Assembly: GCA_038373885.1 (NCBI GenBank)
Contig: JAWZYV010013175.1
Location: 1,578,533-1,642,532 of the forward strand
Source: Cheiracanthium punctorium
Lineage: Eukaryota > Arthropoda > Arachnida > Araneae > Cheiracanthiidae
DNA: 64,000 nucleotides
Direction of reading: 5' to 3'
Below are positions 47,157 through 56,894 of the stretch, piece by piece. Made by a program: the position numbers and the translations under genes. Numbering within the stretch: position 1 is the stretch's first letter; the number at the start of each line of letters is the position of its first letter. The notes below the pieces were generated by a model. The model saw only the letters and a program-made list of their open reading frames with translations. It made no database searches and was not told where the DNA came from.

Positions 47157-47378
47157 TGTTAAGGATAATGCGATTTTCGAATTAAGCGGACTGTATATTT
47201 TGTAAATAATTTCTTTATTTTACATATATACAAGATAATGTAATGCGTGTTACTGCGGATTGGTAGATGCGATGCGAAGTTCTGGAGATAGAAATTGCGC
47301 AGTAAAATTGGAGAGCTTGGCTAAAAAGGGTTACAATAATTCAGAGAAAATTCGCCAAGCTGAGCGTGGGCGTTAACA
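47157..47378 (-). repeat. BEL 3' LTR (222 bp)
   Basis: TG...CA-bounded, intact. It carries AATAAT/TTTATT-type AT-rich sequence near one end and is the reference for the split 5' copy. Confidence 0.93.
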
Positions 47379-47566
47379 TACCGCCCGACCGTGCAAGGTT
47401 ACAGACATTGCACACCAAAAAACACAAATGACACAAATAATAACAATTGAAATTAAGAATCTGAGTACACATAAAATTACAAGTTATGAATAAACATACA
47501 CACATTAATATTAAATACAACATCGTAACAAAATATTTAAGTAAGCTAATTGAAGATTTTTTTTTT

Positions 47567-50500
47567 CTAATTATCAATTGGTAACACCGCCAATTTAGTA
47601 ATTGGACGTTTATAAGTCCCTGTTGCCGTTTTTACGAGACAGACACGAACAGCGTTATCCTTTCCATAAAATACCTTCTGAATTCTTCCTAGCATCCAGG
47701 AGTTAAGAGGCATGTTATCCTCCTTTACTACTACCATAGTGCCTATGCTCACATTGTCCTTTTTAAAGTACCATTTATTTTTCTGTTGTAGATGATTAAG
47801 ATAATCTCTATGCCATCTAAGCCAAACATGTTGCGTTATTTTTGTTACCCTTTGCCATCGCCTCAGAATATGGTCTGAAAAATCAGTCAAATTTGGTTCA
47901 CTCATAGCCAAAATTGGTCTACCGATCAAAAAATGAGCGGGAGTTAAAGCTTGCAATTCATTTGCGTCAGACGAAATAGGAATTAATGGTCGTGAATTCA
48001 AAATACCTTCAATTTGATTGCAAATGGTTAAGAATTCTTCATAAGTCAGCTTAAGACCACCTACAGCACGTAAAAAGTGAAATTTGAACGATTTCACTCC
48101 AGCCTCCCAAATACCTCCGAAATGAGGAGACCTTGGGGGGATGAAGTTCCACTGAATTTTCTCACAGCCTAAATAATTACCTAAACTATGATCTGGATTG
48201 TTAACCAACTTATATAAGCGCTTTAATTCATTGTTTGCTCCTACAAAATTACGACCATTATCTGTGAAAATAGTTGAGATCTTCCCTCTTCGCGACATGA
48301 ATCTTTTTAGAGCGGCTATAAAAGAGTCCGAAGTCAATTCTGAGACGATTTCAAAGTGTACCGCGCGGGTAACAAAACAGACAAAAATTGATACGTAAAT
48401 TTTTTGAAGGGGTCCCTTCCTTTGATACTTGTTTTTAATGTAGAAGGGTCCGCAAAAGTCTACGCCAGTAACTGAAAAGGGAGAAGTAGGATTACATCTT
48501 TCTTTGGGTAAATCACCCATTTTTTGTACTGAAAATTGGGGATTATACTTGTTGCAAATTACACAATTATGCACAATACTTCGAGCTAAATTTCTACCAC
48601 TTATTGGCCAGAAGTTTTGCCTGGTTAGATGTAAGAGCGTTTGCGCTCCAACATGGCAGTTTTTTAAGTGAATATCTTGCATTAGTAATTTGGAAAAAAT
48701 GCTATTTTTTGGCAATACTACAGGGTGTTTCACTTCAAAGGGTAGATCAGAATTTTTAAGTCGTCCACCAACTCTAATAACATTTAAATTACTATCTAAA
48801 AATGGCGACAAAAATTTTAACTTGCTAGAAGAGGTTACCTGTTTACCCTTCTTTAGCATGTCGTAGTCTTCAGCCAGAGCATTTTGCTGCACCAGCGAAA
48901 TTAGTTTATACTCACCTTCTTGAATTTCAGAGGCGGAAAGAGAGCCGCTTCTCTTCTGTTTTCTACAATTACTTATAAATCTAAGAACAAAACTAAAAAT
49001 GTTAATTAGTTTCCTATAATTATTACTGATGCTAAAAAAGGTAGTTAAAAATTCAGAAGAATTTAGAGTCAATAAATTGTGAGTCATATTGTCCTTCAGT
49101 TCATTCAAAAAATAGGAGTCAGAAGACACATCATCTTGTGGCTGGTCATCAAAAGAAACAAGTTCTTGAAGGAAAGGCGGGCCATTCCACCACAGGCTAT
49201 GCTCAGCCAGTTGGTCTGGAACAAGTCCTCTTGAAATAACATCTGCTGGGTTATCTTGCGATGGAACGTGCTTCCAAGTGCAGTTCTCAGTCAATTGTTG
49301 TATTTTAGACACCCTGTTTGCTACAAATGTTTTAAGACGATAAGGGGGTGTACGAATCCATGCTAAGGATATGGTAGAGTCAGTGTACATCATTACACTG
49401 TCTATTTTAAGATTTAGCGACAGCTCGGTTTTGATGTATAGTTGAGCTGCGAGAAGACAACCACTGAGTTCAAGTCTAGGAATAGACAATGTTTTCAAAG
49501 GGGAGACTCGGGACTTGCTTGCCACAAGTCTAGAAGTTGAGGTATCGTCATTCATAATGCATTGTAGATAAATGACTGCGCCGAAAGCTGCTTGAGACGA
49601 GTCGGCGAAGCAGTGAAGCACTATTTTGCGAGGAGTATCGACGAGAATCCATCTTGGAATTTTTATCAGTTCAAGGCTCTTTAAAGAAGAAATCAAGTTG
49701 TTCCATTCTTCGGTCAGGTTTAGAGGGAGAGTGTCATCGAAACTTAAATTTTGCAACCACAGTTTTTGAAGAAATATTTTCATTTTACAGATAACAGGTC
49801 CAAGTAACCCCAATGGATCATATTGTCTTGCGATGGAAGAGAGTACTGTCCTTTTGGTGGGATTGGGGTTCTGACTGCAACCAACCCTAAAAACAAAACA
49901 ATCCTCGAAATGGAACCAATACATGCCCAAAGTTTTCGAAACATGAGGATCAAGTGAGAATGAGCGTTCTTGGTTTAAATTTGGATGACTATTCAAGAGT
50001 TCGTGAGAATTAGAGGACCACTTGTGAAGGGTCATGCCGGCTTTAGCAAACATATCCATGAGTTGCTGCTGGGCAGTTTGTGCGATTTTAAGATCATTCG
50101 CACCAGAAATGCCGTCATCCATATAGATGTCACGTAATGCGATTTCTGAAGCTAAAGGATAATTTAATGACTCATCCATTGCGAGTTGCTTCACGGTGCG
50201 TATCGCGTAATATGGTGCACAGGATGTTCCATAAGTGACAGTTTTCAGCCTATACGTAATTGCCTTACATGAGCTGCTATCATACCACAAAATGCGTAAA
50301 TAGTCTCTTTGATGAGGAGCTATTAATATTTGACGAAACATCTTTTTAACATCAAAGGTAAATGCGAATTTATGCGTTCTGAACCTGATTAATAAATCAA
50401 AAATATCCTCCACAACGTCACCCTTTAACAAAACATCATTTAAGGAAACTCCGTTAGAACTCGGCGAACTCGCGTTAAATACCACTCTAAGGGGAGTACT

Positions 50501-52732
50501 TGACGAATCAGCCTTGTAAACCCCATGATGAGGTAAAAAATAATAATTGCTGGGTAATTCCTCCTCAACTACCCCTTCCATGTGATTTAGGGTTTTATAC
50601 TCCTCCATAAATTCATAATAAAGTCTTTTCATGTGGGGTTCTTTTTCTAATCTTTTAATTAAATTATCCAAGCGTTTTTGTGCAATTTGTTTTGAGTCTC
50701 CTAAATTAGGGGGAAATTCTTTCATAGCCATTTCTACAACGTAGCGGCCTTCATTATTCCTCTTATGCGTTATCTTAAAATGTTCCTCACAGAAGGCAGA
50801 TTCCTCACTTACAGAACAATTATTTTCATTAATTGAATCTAATTTCCAAAATCTTTCGATTAAATTGTCAATCGGTTCGTTCTGCGTCACAAGACCACAA
50901 AATTTATGGTTAAAGTTTTCTTCTGCACTTGCGCTAGCTATATACCCAAATTTTGAATTTTGAAAGATGAATTTATCAATGACGTATTTACCTGACTCTA
51001 AAATTTCAAAAAGGAAGGAAGCTGAGAGTAAAATATCTATTTTATGTGACTGACCCAATTTTGGGTCTGCCAAACATAAACCAGATGGAAGATTAATTTT
51101 TTCTATGTTACTATTAGGGGAGGGAACAAAATCTGTTATTTTGGGAATGACTAATAAATCTACAGTCTGGGAAAAGGATTTATCCTTGTTCGTAATATGC
51201 GCGGATGTTTTTGAATTTATATGAGTGACACTTTTATTTAAGCCACAGACTGTCATGTTAATTCTAATTTTCTTTAAACCCAAGTCATTAGCTAATTGCG
51301 ACGAAATAAAATTATTTTCACTTCCTGAATCAACAAGCGCTCTCGCTGGCAAAAAGGCTCCACAGCCGTTCTGAATATAAACAATCACGGTCGGCAGAAG
51401 TGCTGACTCCACCTTGTCTGTACGCTCTCTCTGAGTATGCAACGAAACCGATAAATCACACTGGGTTTCTGAATTACTCGTCTTGCGGTTTTGGGTGCTG
51501 GGATCTCCAACTGATAAGGGTTTAACCGAATCTCTTTTGATCCCTGCGTTATAATGAATGTGCAAAAGGCTATTATGATTTAAGGAGCATTGTTTACACT
51601 TTCTATCACTTAAACAGCGATTTAATTTATGCATATTTGACAAGCAATTTGTGCAATGAGTATTTTTTATTAAATTAAGCCTGGATGATGGGTCTAATTT
51701 CAAAAACGATGCACATTTAAATAAAGGGTGAGGTTGCGTACCCTTGCATGCAATGCAAACATTTTTATTATCATTTTTTGCAAAAAAGGAATGTGATTTT
51801 CTATGCGTTTCAAAAGGATGTTTCGGTTTTATGTTAGCACCAACGGTTTGAACATTTTCTAACATCAGACAGCGCTTTTCTAAAAATTCAATGAAATTGC
51901 TCCATTCAGGCAATTCTGATGAGACTAAAGAAAGTTCAAACTGTCTTCGCGTTTCTTTATCTAGCTTTTTAACTAGTATATTAATTAGCATTGTTTCCGA
52001 AAATGAATTGAGTTCTAAGCCTATCAGTTTAAGTGCTCTAATGTGTTTTTGACATCCGTCAACTATTAGTCTTAAGCCTTTAGCTGATTCATGCGATGGT
52101 ATATCTAACGACAATAGTTCATTTATATGACTGTTGACAATTAATCGCTTGTTTTCGAAACGATCTGTTAAAGCTTCAACCAGTGACGAATATGAATCGT
52201 CTAGCGTAACTAAATCAGCCGCAGGACCTTCAAGGGTCGATTTCAGGTAATACAGTTTCTGAACATCTGTTAACTTATCATTCTGATGAATTAGATTATC
52301 AAATTGGTTCTTGAATGTATACCAGTCCTGGTATTGTCCAGAAAATTTAGGTAAAGGAATTTCTGGTAGCTTTATGTTTACACAATTTGCATTTGATTCT
52401 GATATTTTAGTAGTAAAGGTATTATCACAAACTTTATTTGATGGGTAAAGAATTTTTTTAATCCTTACCTCTAAGTTCATGCAATTTTCTTCCAGTTCCA
52501 ATACTGCATTTTCTAAAGGAACCAAATCGTCATCGTTCTTTACGGCTTCAAAATATTCGAATCGTAAGGCTTCCAATTTCGGCATTAAATTGCGGAGGTG
52601 TTCTAGTTTGGTTTCCAGTTCTAATTTGTCTCTCTCCTTATCTTCGTCCAAGTATGCTGCCAGTCTTGTAATTATTCCCTTTAAAGCTCCTCGTTTTCGG
52701 TTAATTATGGTGAGGGCATCCTTCACCGACAT
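47567..52732 (-). CDS. BEL/Pao Gag-Pol polyprotein
   Basis: 1,721 residues from the first ATG. The frame is open 24 codons further, through the primer-binding site, but without an ATG. Order from that ATG, approximate: Gag with coiled N-terminus; Cys/His knuckles at 326-391; aspartic protease VDSGSE (D468); reverse transcriptase with IYMDDG (D872-D873); RNase H with FADSS (D1044) and YTDST; integrase with the HHCC zinc finger (H1355, H1360, C1390, C1393) and catalytic D1425, D1491, E1543 in TGVDF, FTDNG and GIWEAG; and a C-terminal DUF-like tail ending LPIDN. No stop or frameshift interrupts it, and all catalytic residues I can check are present. It copies RNA to DNA in Gag particles and integrates it. 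Its own promoter would be in the 5' LTR, which is now broken. Confidence 0.95.
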   Translation of the reverse strand: MSVKDALTIINRKRGALKGIITRLAAYLDEDKERDKLELETKLEHLRNLMPKLEALRFEYFEAVKNDDDLVPLENAVLELEENCMNLEVRIKKILYPSNKVCDNTFTTKISESNANCVNIKLPEIPLPKFSGQYQDWYTFKNQFDNLIHQNDKLTDVQKLYYLKSTLEGPAADLVTLDDSYSSLVEALTDRFENKRLIVNSHINELLSLDIPSHESAKGLRLIVDGCQKHIRALKLIGLELNSFSETMLINILVKKLDKETRRQFELSLVSSELPEWSNFIEFLEKRCLMLENVQTVGANIKPKHPFETHRKSHSFFAKNDNKNVCIACKGTQPHPLFKCASFLKLDPSSRLNLIKNTHCTNCLSNMHKLNRCLSDRKCKQCSLNHNSLLHIHYNAGIKRDSVKPLSVGDPSTQNRKTSNSETQCDLSVSLHTQRERTDKVESALLPTVIVYIQNGCGAFLPARALVDSGSENNFISSQLANDLGLKKIRINMTVCGLNKSVTHINSKTSAHITNKDKSFSQTVDLLVIPKITDFVPSPNSNIEKINLPSGLCLADPKLGQSHKIDILLSASFLFEILESGKYVIDKFIFQNSKFGYIASASAEENFNHKFCGLVTQNEPIDNLIERFWKLDSINENNCSVSEESAFCEEHFKITHKRNNEGRYVVEMAMKEFPPNLGDSKQIAQKRLDNLIKRLEKEPHMKRLYYEFMEEYKTLNHMEGVVEEELPSNYYFLPHHGVYKADSSSTPLRVVFNASSPSSNGVSLNDVLLKGDVVEDIFDLLIRFRTHKFAFTFDVKKMFRQILIAPHQRDYLRILWYDSSSCKAITYRLKTVTYGTSCAPYYAIRTVKQLAMDESLNYPLASEIALRDIYMDDGISGANDLKIAQTAQQQLMDMFAKAGMTLHKWSSNSHELLNSHPNLNQERSFSLDPHVSKTLGMYWFHFEDCFVFRVGCSQNPNPTKRTVLSSIARQYDPLGLLGPVICKMKIFLQKLWLQNLSFDDTLPLNLTEEWNNLISSLKSLELIKIPRWILVDTPRKIVLHCFADSSQAAFGAVIYLQCIMNDDTSTSRLVASKSRVSPLKTLSIPRLELSGCLLAAQLYIKTELSLNLKIDSVMMYTDSTISLAWIRTPPYRLKTFVANRVSKIQQLTENCTWKHVPSQDNPADVISRGLVPDQLAEHSLWWNGPPFLQELVSFDDQPQDDVSSDSYFLNELKDNMTHNLLTLNSSEFLTTFFSISNNYRKLINIFSFVLRFISNCRKQKRSGSLSASEIQEGEYKLISLVQQNALAEDYDMLKKGKQVTSSSKLKFLSPFLDSNLNVIRVGGRLKNSDLPFEVKHPVVLPKNSIFSKLLMQDIHLKNCHVGAQTLLHLTRQNFWPISGRNLARSIVHNCVICNKYNPQFSVQKMGDLPKERCNPTSPFSVTGVDFCGPFYIKNKYQRKGPLQKIYVSIFVCFVTRAVHFEIVSELTSDSFIAALKRFMSRRGKISTIFTDNGRNFVGANNELKRLYKLVNNPDHSLGNYLGCEKIQWNFIPPRSPHFGGIWEAGVKSFKFHFLRAVGGLKLTYEEFLTICNQIEGILNSRPLIPISSDANELQALTPAHFLIGRPILAMSEPNLTDFSDHILRRWQRVTKITQHVWLRWHRDYLNHLQQKNKWYFKKDNVSIGTMVVVKEDNMPLNSWMLGRIQKVFYGKDNAVRVCLVKTATGTYKRPITKLAVLPIDN

Positions 52733-53284
52733 AATGCGAGAGTATCCAATTTTACCGAAATGTGTATAAATTTGCTGATGCGTTCTCCGTCGCGTGCGGA
52801 CCAAAATGTTAAGGATAATGCGATTTTCGAATTAAGCGGACTGTATATTTTGTAAATAATTTCTTTATTTTACATATATACAAGATAATGTAATGCGTGT
52901 TACTGCGGATTGGTAGATGCTAGAGATGGCCAATGATTCGATGAGTCGAATCAGTGATTCGAATCTTGGTACTGAGTGGCTCAGTCTTTACACTCACTCT
53001 CTACTGATTCGAATCTCAAGCCCTCAACTGTGGGAAATACATTCCAAGTTCGAAGGGAAGGAAAACTTATTTTCCCTTTGCCGTTCCCAGAGATTTTCCC
53101 TTACTCTTTCAACTCTTTTCGACTCTTTACGACTCTTTTCGACTCTGAGTCGATAGATGATTTGAAACAGCAAATGAGTGGGTGTGGGTGAGTTGGTCAC
53201 TGAGTTGGTGCAGCAACGAATCTTTACTGATTCAGTGTTTCGCTCTGTTTCGGTGATTGTATACGATCGTTGAGATTTGTTAGT

Positions 53285-53440
53285 TTTTCGAATCTTCTAT
53301 CGACTCAGAGTCGAAAGGAGTCGAAAAGAGTTGAAAGGATGTTTCATTTAATTGGAGGGTTTTTTTTCGAATCTTCTATCGACTCAGAGTCGAAAGGAGT
53401 CGAAAAGAGTTGAAAGGATGTTTCATTTAATTGAAGTTTT
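53285..53440. repeat. Two ~75-bp tandem units
   Basis: Each unit runs from 'tttttcgaatcttctatcga' to 'gaaaggatgtttcatttaat'. They also form inverted matches with 53,100-53,155. Confidence 0.85.
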
Positions 53441-54268
53441 TTTTTTCGAATCTTTGGTGTTTCATTTCTTGGTTGGTGGTCGGATTTAAAGTTTCATCTG
53501 TCTGTGGGTGTGGAGTGGGTCGAACATCGTTTGCTTTTGGCGGGGGGCATAGGCGTTACTTCCTAAGGGCAAGAGGGGTCAATCCCCCCCCCCCCGAAAA
53601 AAAAATTAAGAAAATTCAAGTATCAGAGCTATTTATAATTAACGATATTTTCTACAATCGGAAACATTTTGTCACCCCATCCAAATATTACATGCCCCCT
53701 GCCCCCACACTCAAAAAAAAAAAAAAAAAAAAAAAACGGAACGTTAAGTTTACATGGTGGCGGGTTTTCATGTGAAGGGAAATAGAATGAAATAAAGTTA
53801 GGATTGTGCTTGTCACTTTTAATGAAGGATACAGGGGCGGTATTAAGCGCTCTCACAAAAGGACTTTGTAGTAAGCAAAATAACATTTCGCTTTATTGCT
53901 GCAGATTTCGTTTAAGATATTTTTTTTTACCTTGTTTGTCGTTTAAGGGGAATTATTTTATTTTCTTTCGTAATTCAGAGAAATACAAAATAGGGTCTAA
54001 AGCAGTGGCGTAGTTAGTGTTATTGACAGTGGCGTAGCCAGGATTTTATTTCGGGGTGGGCTGGGTATCAAATTTAAAGATAAAGTTCAATTGTAAGCTA
54101 AGTAAAGGGTCCCATTTTTTGGGGGGGGGCAGCAGCCCCTCAGTAGGACTGGGCCAAAAATCGATAAATATCGACATATCGGTTTTATTTCAACATCAAA
54201 TATCCGATATTCCCATTTTCATTTCAGTGAAATCTCGAATTCGATAAAGGTCAAAAATACAGGCCGGC

Positions 54269-54438
54269 CAGGGGCGTAGCCAGAAATTTTTCATGGGGGG
54301 GGTTATGACTACTGCAACTCATATATATGTATACGTGTGTATGATAATGTAGTGAAGAATATACATTTTGTATGGCAAAAAATTCCTCATGGGGGGTTAT
54401 GACCCCCCCTAACCCCCCCCCCCTTGGCTACGCCTCTG
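54269..54438. mobile_element. 170-bp MITE inside the hAT-like element
   Basis: Ends CAGGGGCGTAGCCA and, inverted, CAGAGGCGTAGCCA, followed inside by G and C runs. Exact 8-bp duplication AGGCCGGC (54,261-54,268 and 54,439-54,446), hAT-type. Confidence 0.88.
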
Positions 54439-54538
54439 AGGCCGGCGATAAGAAAATCCTGAGATCAATACCAGCTTGTGATGCTTTTGCTACTGCTTTC
54501 TCCGTTGATGACGATGCCGGATCGCGGAAAAAACAGCT

Positions 54539-55057
54539 CCATGGTTTATTAGTCTAATTACCATAATTAATTATCGTATATCTCGGAACCTATCCACCGG
54601 AGCGCGTTTTTATTGATTCTCGACCCCCCTAGACATAACCCCCATCGATACATAAAATTTCGAATACTTTGACACCAAACTTAACCTTTTAATCTTACAG
54701 GCCCAGGGGGTCATACGAAGCTCCCCTATATTTTCAATTTGGGCATTTTAAACACTAGCCTCCTCCGGCGGCTTCTCCAAAGTCTGGAAACCATCCCAGA
54801 GCCAATTTCTACATGTTTGCAGCCCTTTTCAGCCTCAATCATGGTTAATTAGTCTAATTACATTATTAATTAACGTATATCTCGGAAACTATCCATCGGA
54901 GCACGTTTTTATTGATTCTCGACCCCCCCTAGACGAACACCCCTATCGATACATAAAATTTCGAATACTTTGACACCAAACTTAACCTTTTAATCTTACA
55001 GGCCCAGGGGGTCATACGAAGCTCCCCTGTATTTTCATTTCGGGCAGTTTAAACACT
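54539..55057. repeat. Tandem duplication, ~300-bp period
   Basis: Two ~218-bp blocks beginning 'catggtt.attagtctaatt' and ending 'gtcatacgaagctcccct', 300 bp apart, with scattered substitutions. Confidence 0.85.
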
Positions 55058-55587
55058 AGTTTTACTCGAGCAAGGAGAGAGAGATGCTACCTGCCCGAGA
55101 ACTCAGCGGAGAATAAATCCGATGAATGGGTGAAGGGTGTTTAAATAGTACGGCTTTCGGCGCAGAGAGAGGGAAAATTTCTTTAGTTGTTTTATTGATT
55201 CAAGATTCGAATCACTGATTCGAATCATCGAAGTAGTGAGTGAGTCGAGATTCGAATCAGTAAAATGAGTCGAACCGCCCATCTCTAGTAGATGCGATGC
55301 GAAGTTCTGGAGATAGAAATTGCGCAGTAAAATTGGACAGCTTGGCTAAAAGGGTTACAATAATTCAGAGAAAATTCGCTAAGCTGAGCGTGGGCGTTAA
55401 CAAAAAGAAAAGAAAAGAAAGAAAGAAAGAATTACAAGATTTATCTGTTGCCTTAAAAAACAAGAAAGATAAATCATACCAAACGCATAAATTATAAAAC
55501 ACTTTCCAAGCCGTAAATTATGCAATAAAAAATGCGACTAACAGCAAACCACGAGGAGGAATGTACATAAAATGATTTTGCCGCTTG

Positions 55588-56558
55588 CACGGAGATATAT
55601 TATAGGAGTGGACACTCTCAATAGCTCCTATGCTAGATTTTTAGTACCCCAAATAAGTTTCAATTATGTAAACATTGGAAATCTAGTGACGTGCAGCGAT
55701 CCTAGTGGCAAAAGAATAAAGCATTTCCGTGCTGATTGATAACTAATTTTACTTGTTTTTCATTTTCCTACCTAGCATGTGAACGAGATTATTAACACTA
55801 GCACTAAATTTAAATTATTTTTTTCCCTTTTGCTTACATGGTTGCCTTAGAACATTTTTTTTATTCATTTCTTACTATCTTAAGATTATTAAAATATTGA
55901 GTTTTTATTTGTTAACGAGTGCGTATATCGTGGCTCACTGAAAAAAAGTTTTCGTCTGCCACGATATATATTTACATTAGAAAATGGCTTAGAATTCATT
56001 ACCGAGTTCTTTATGTAACATGAATTTAATATTTTAATATCAGTTTTTTAGCTGCAATTTAAAGCTGTGTTAAAATTTGTTACAGCATGAAATGAATATA
56101 AATACTGGTTGTTTGAGTGTGATCGTCATTATAAATAAACACTTTTTAAATATTGCGGTCACACATACTACATTCTTCTAAATTTACTACTATTTCTTAA
56201 AATAGAACTTTAGGGCAAAATAATAACACGGCATTACATACATAATATTCGCTTCGCTTCGAAGTTATTGCCTATATTAATTACCAAATAGTTTTCTAAG
56301 ACAATTATGTAATTAAAACACACCTGAAGCCAGAAATTATTATATCCGAAGTTCATAAGTCTATATATTTAATTTTTTAAAACTTTCGCTAATTCGACGT
56401 TCTCCATTTACTTCGCATCGATAGAAATATAAACAACCTGAGATGCGCAGAAGCAGGAGATGCGCAGTTACCCAGTGTGCGTAGCGCCATCTGTTTGCAA
56501 CAACGGCGTTATCTAACTTTCTAAGAGAAGTGTCCACTCCTATAAATTTACCTTCGTG
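55588..56558 (-). mobile_element. Element X copy B (hAT-like, non-autonomous)
   Basis: 971 bp, ends CACGGAGATATAT and, inverted, CACGAAGGTAAAT. Exact 8-bp duplication GCCGCTTG (55,580-55,587 and 56,559-56,566). Opposite orientation to copy A. No protein-coding frame; the frame at its end merely crosses the element boundary. Confidence 0.9.
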
Positions 56559-56894
56559 GCCGCTTGCTTGCCTTGCGCAACTCAACACCAGGACAGGGCC
56601 GGCCCTAACAGTTTTGCCGCCCCGGACAAAAATAAAAAATACCGCCCCCCACAGTAAAATTACTATTAAAAGAAATAAATTGTTCACAGATACTGTTTTC
56701 CTGCCTATAAAACTGGAAAGCCGCCTCCCAGTATAGCATAAGAAAAACCATATTTATTAAAAACCACACATTCAGTAAAAACCAAAAGAAAGAGTGAAAA
56801 ATAAAGAGTTTTTTTTCTGACTTTTAATTCTACAAAATTTTTAACTTTTTCTTTTAAATCAATTTTTCAACTAATTCATGCGATAGCCAATGTA

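Larger units (their letters stand above)
52921..55287. mobile_element. hAT-like non-autonomous element, 2.4 kb
   Basis: Ends TAGAGATGG(c/g)C inverted, with exact 8-bp duplication GTAGATGC (52,913-52,920 and 55,288-55,295). Subterminal regions are packed with 'gattcgaatc' and 'gactcagagtcg' words on both sides. No transposase frame. It contains ~75-bp tandem units near 53,285-53,440, a 170-bp MITE and a ~300-bp tandem duplication. Confidence 0.88.
47157..55402 (-). mobile_element. BEL/Pao LTR retrotransposon, nearly intact
   Basis: Bounded by LTRs that start TGTTAAGG and end GTTAACA, with a 5-bp duplication AAAAG (47,152-47,156 and 55,403-55,407) inside a (GAAAA)n tract. Five-bp duplications and a single fused Gag-Pol frame are usual for BEL/Pao. 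The two LTRs differ by about two substitutions and one indel, so the insertion is young. The 5' LTR is split by a hAT-like element. A primer-binding-site-like 'tggtccgcacgcgac' lies just inside the 5' LTR on the minus strand. Confidence 0.93.
52807..55402 (-). repeat. BEL 5' LTR, split by hAT-like element
   Basis: 52,807-52,920 and 55,296-55,402 together make 221 bp matching the 3' LTR. The insertion duplicated GTAGATGC. Transcription from this LTR is probably disrupted. Confidence 0.92.
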
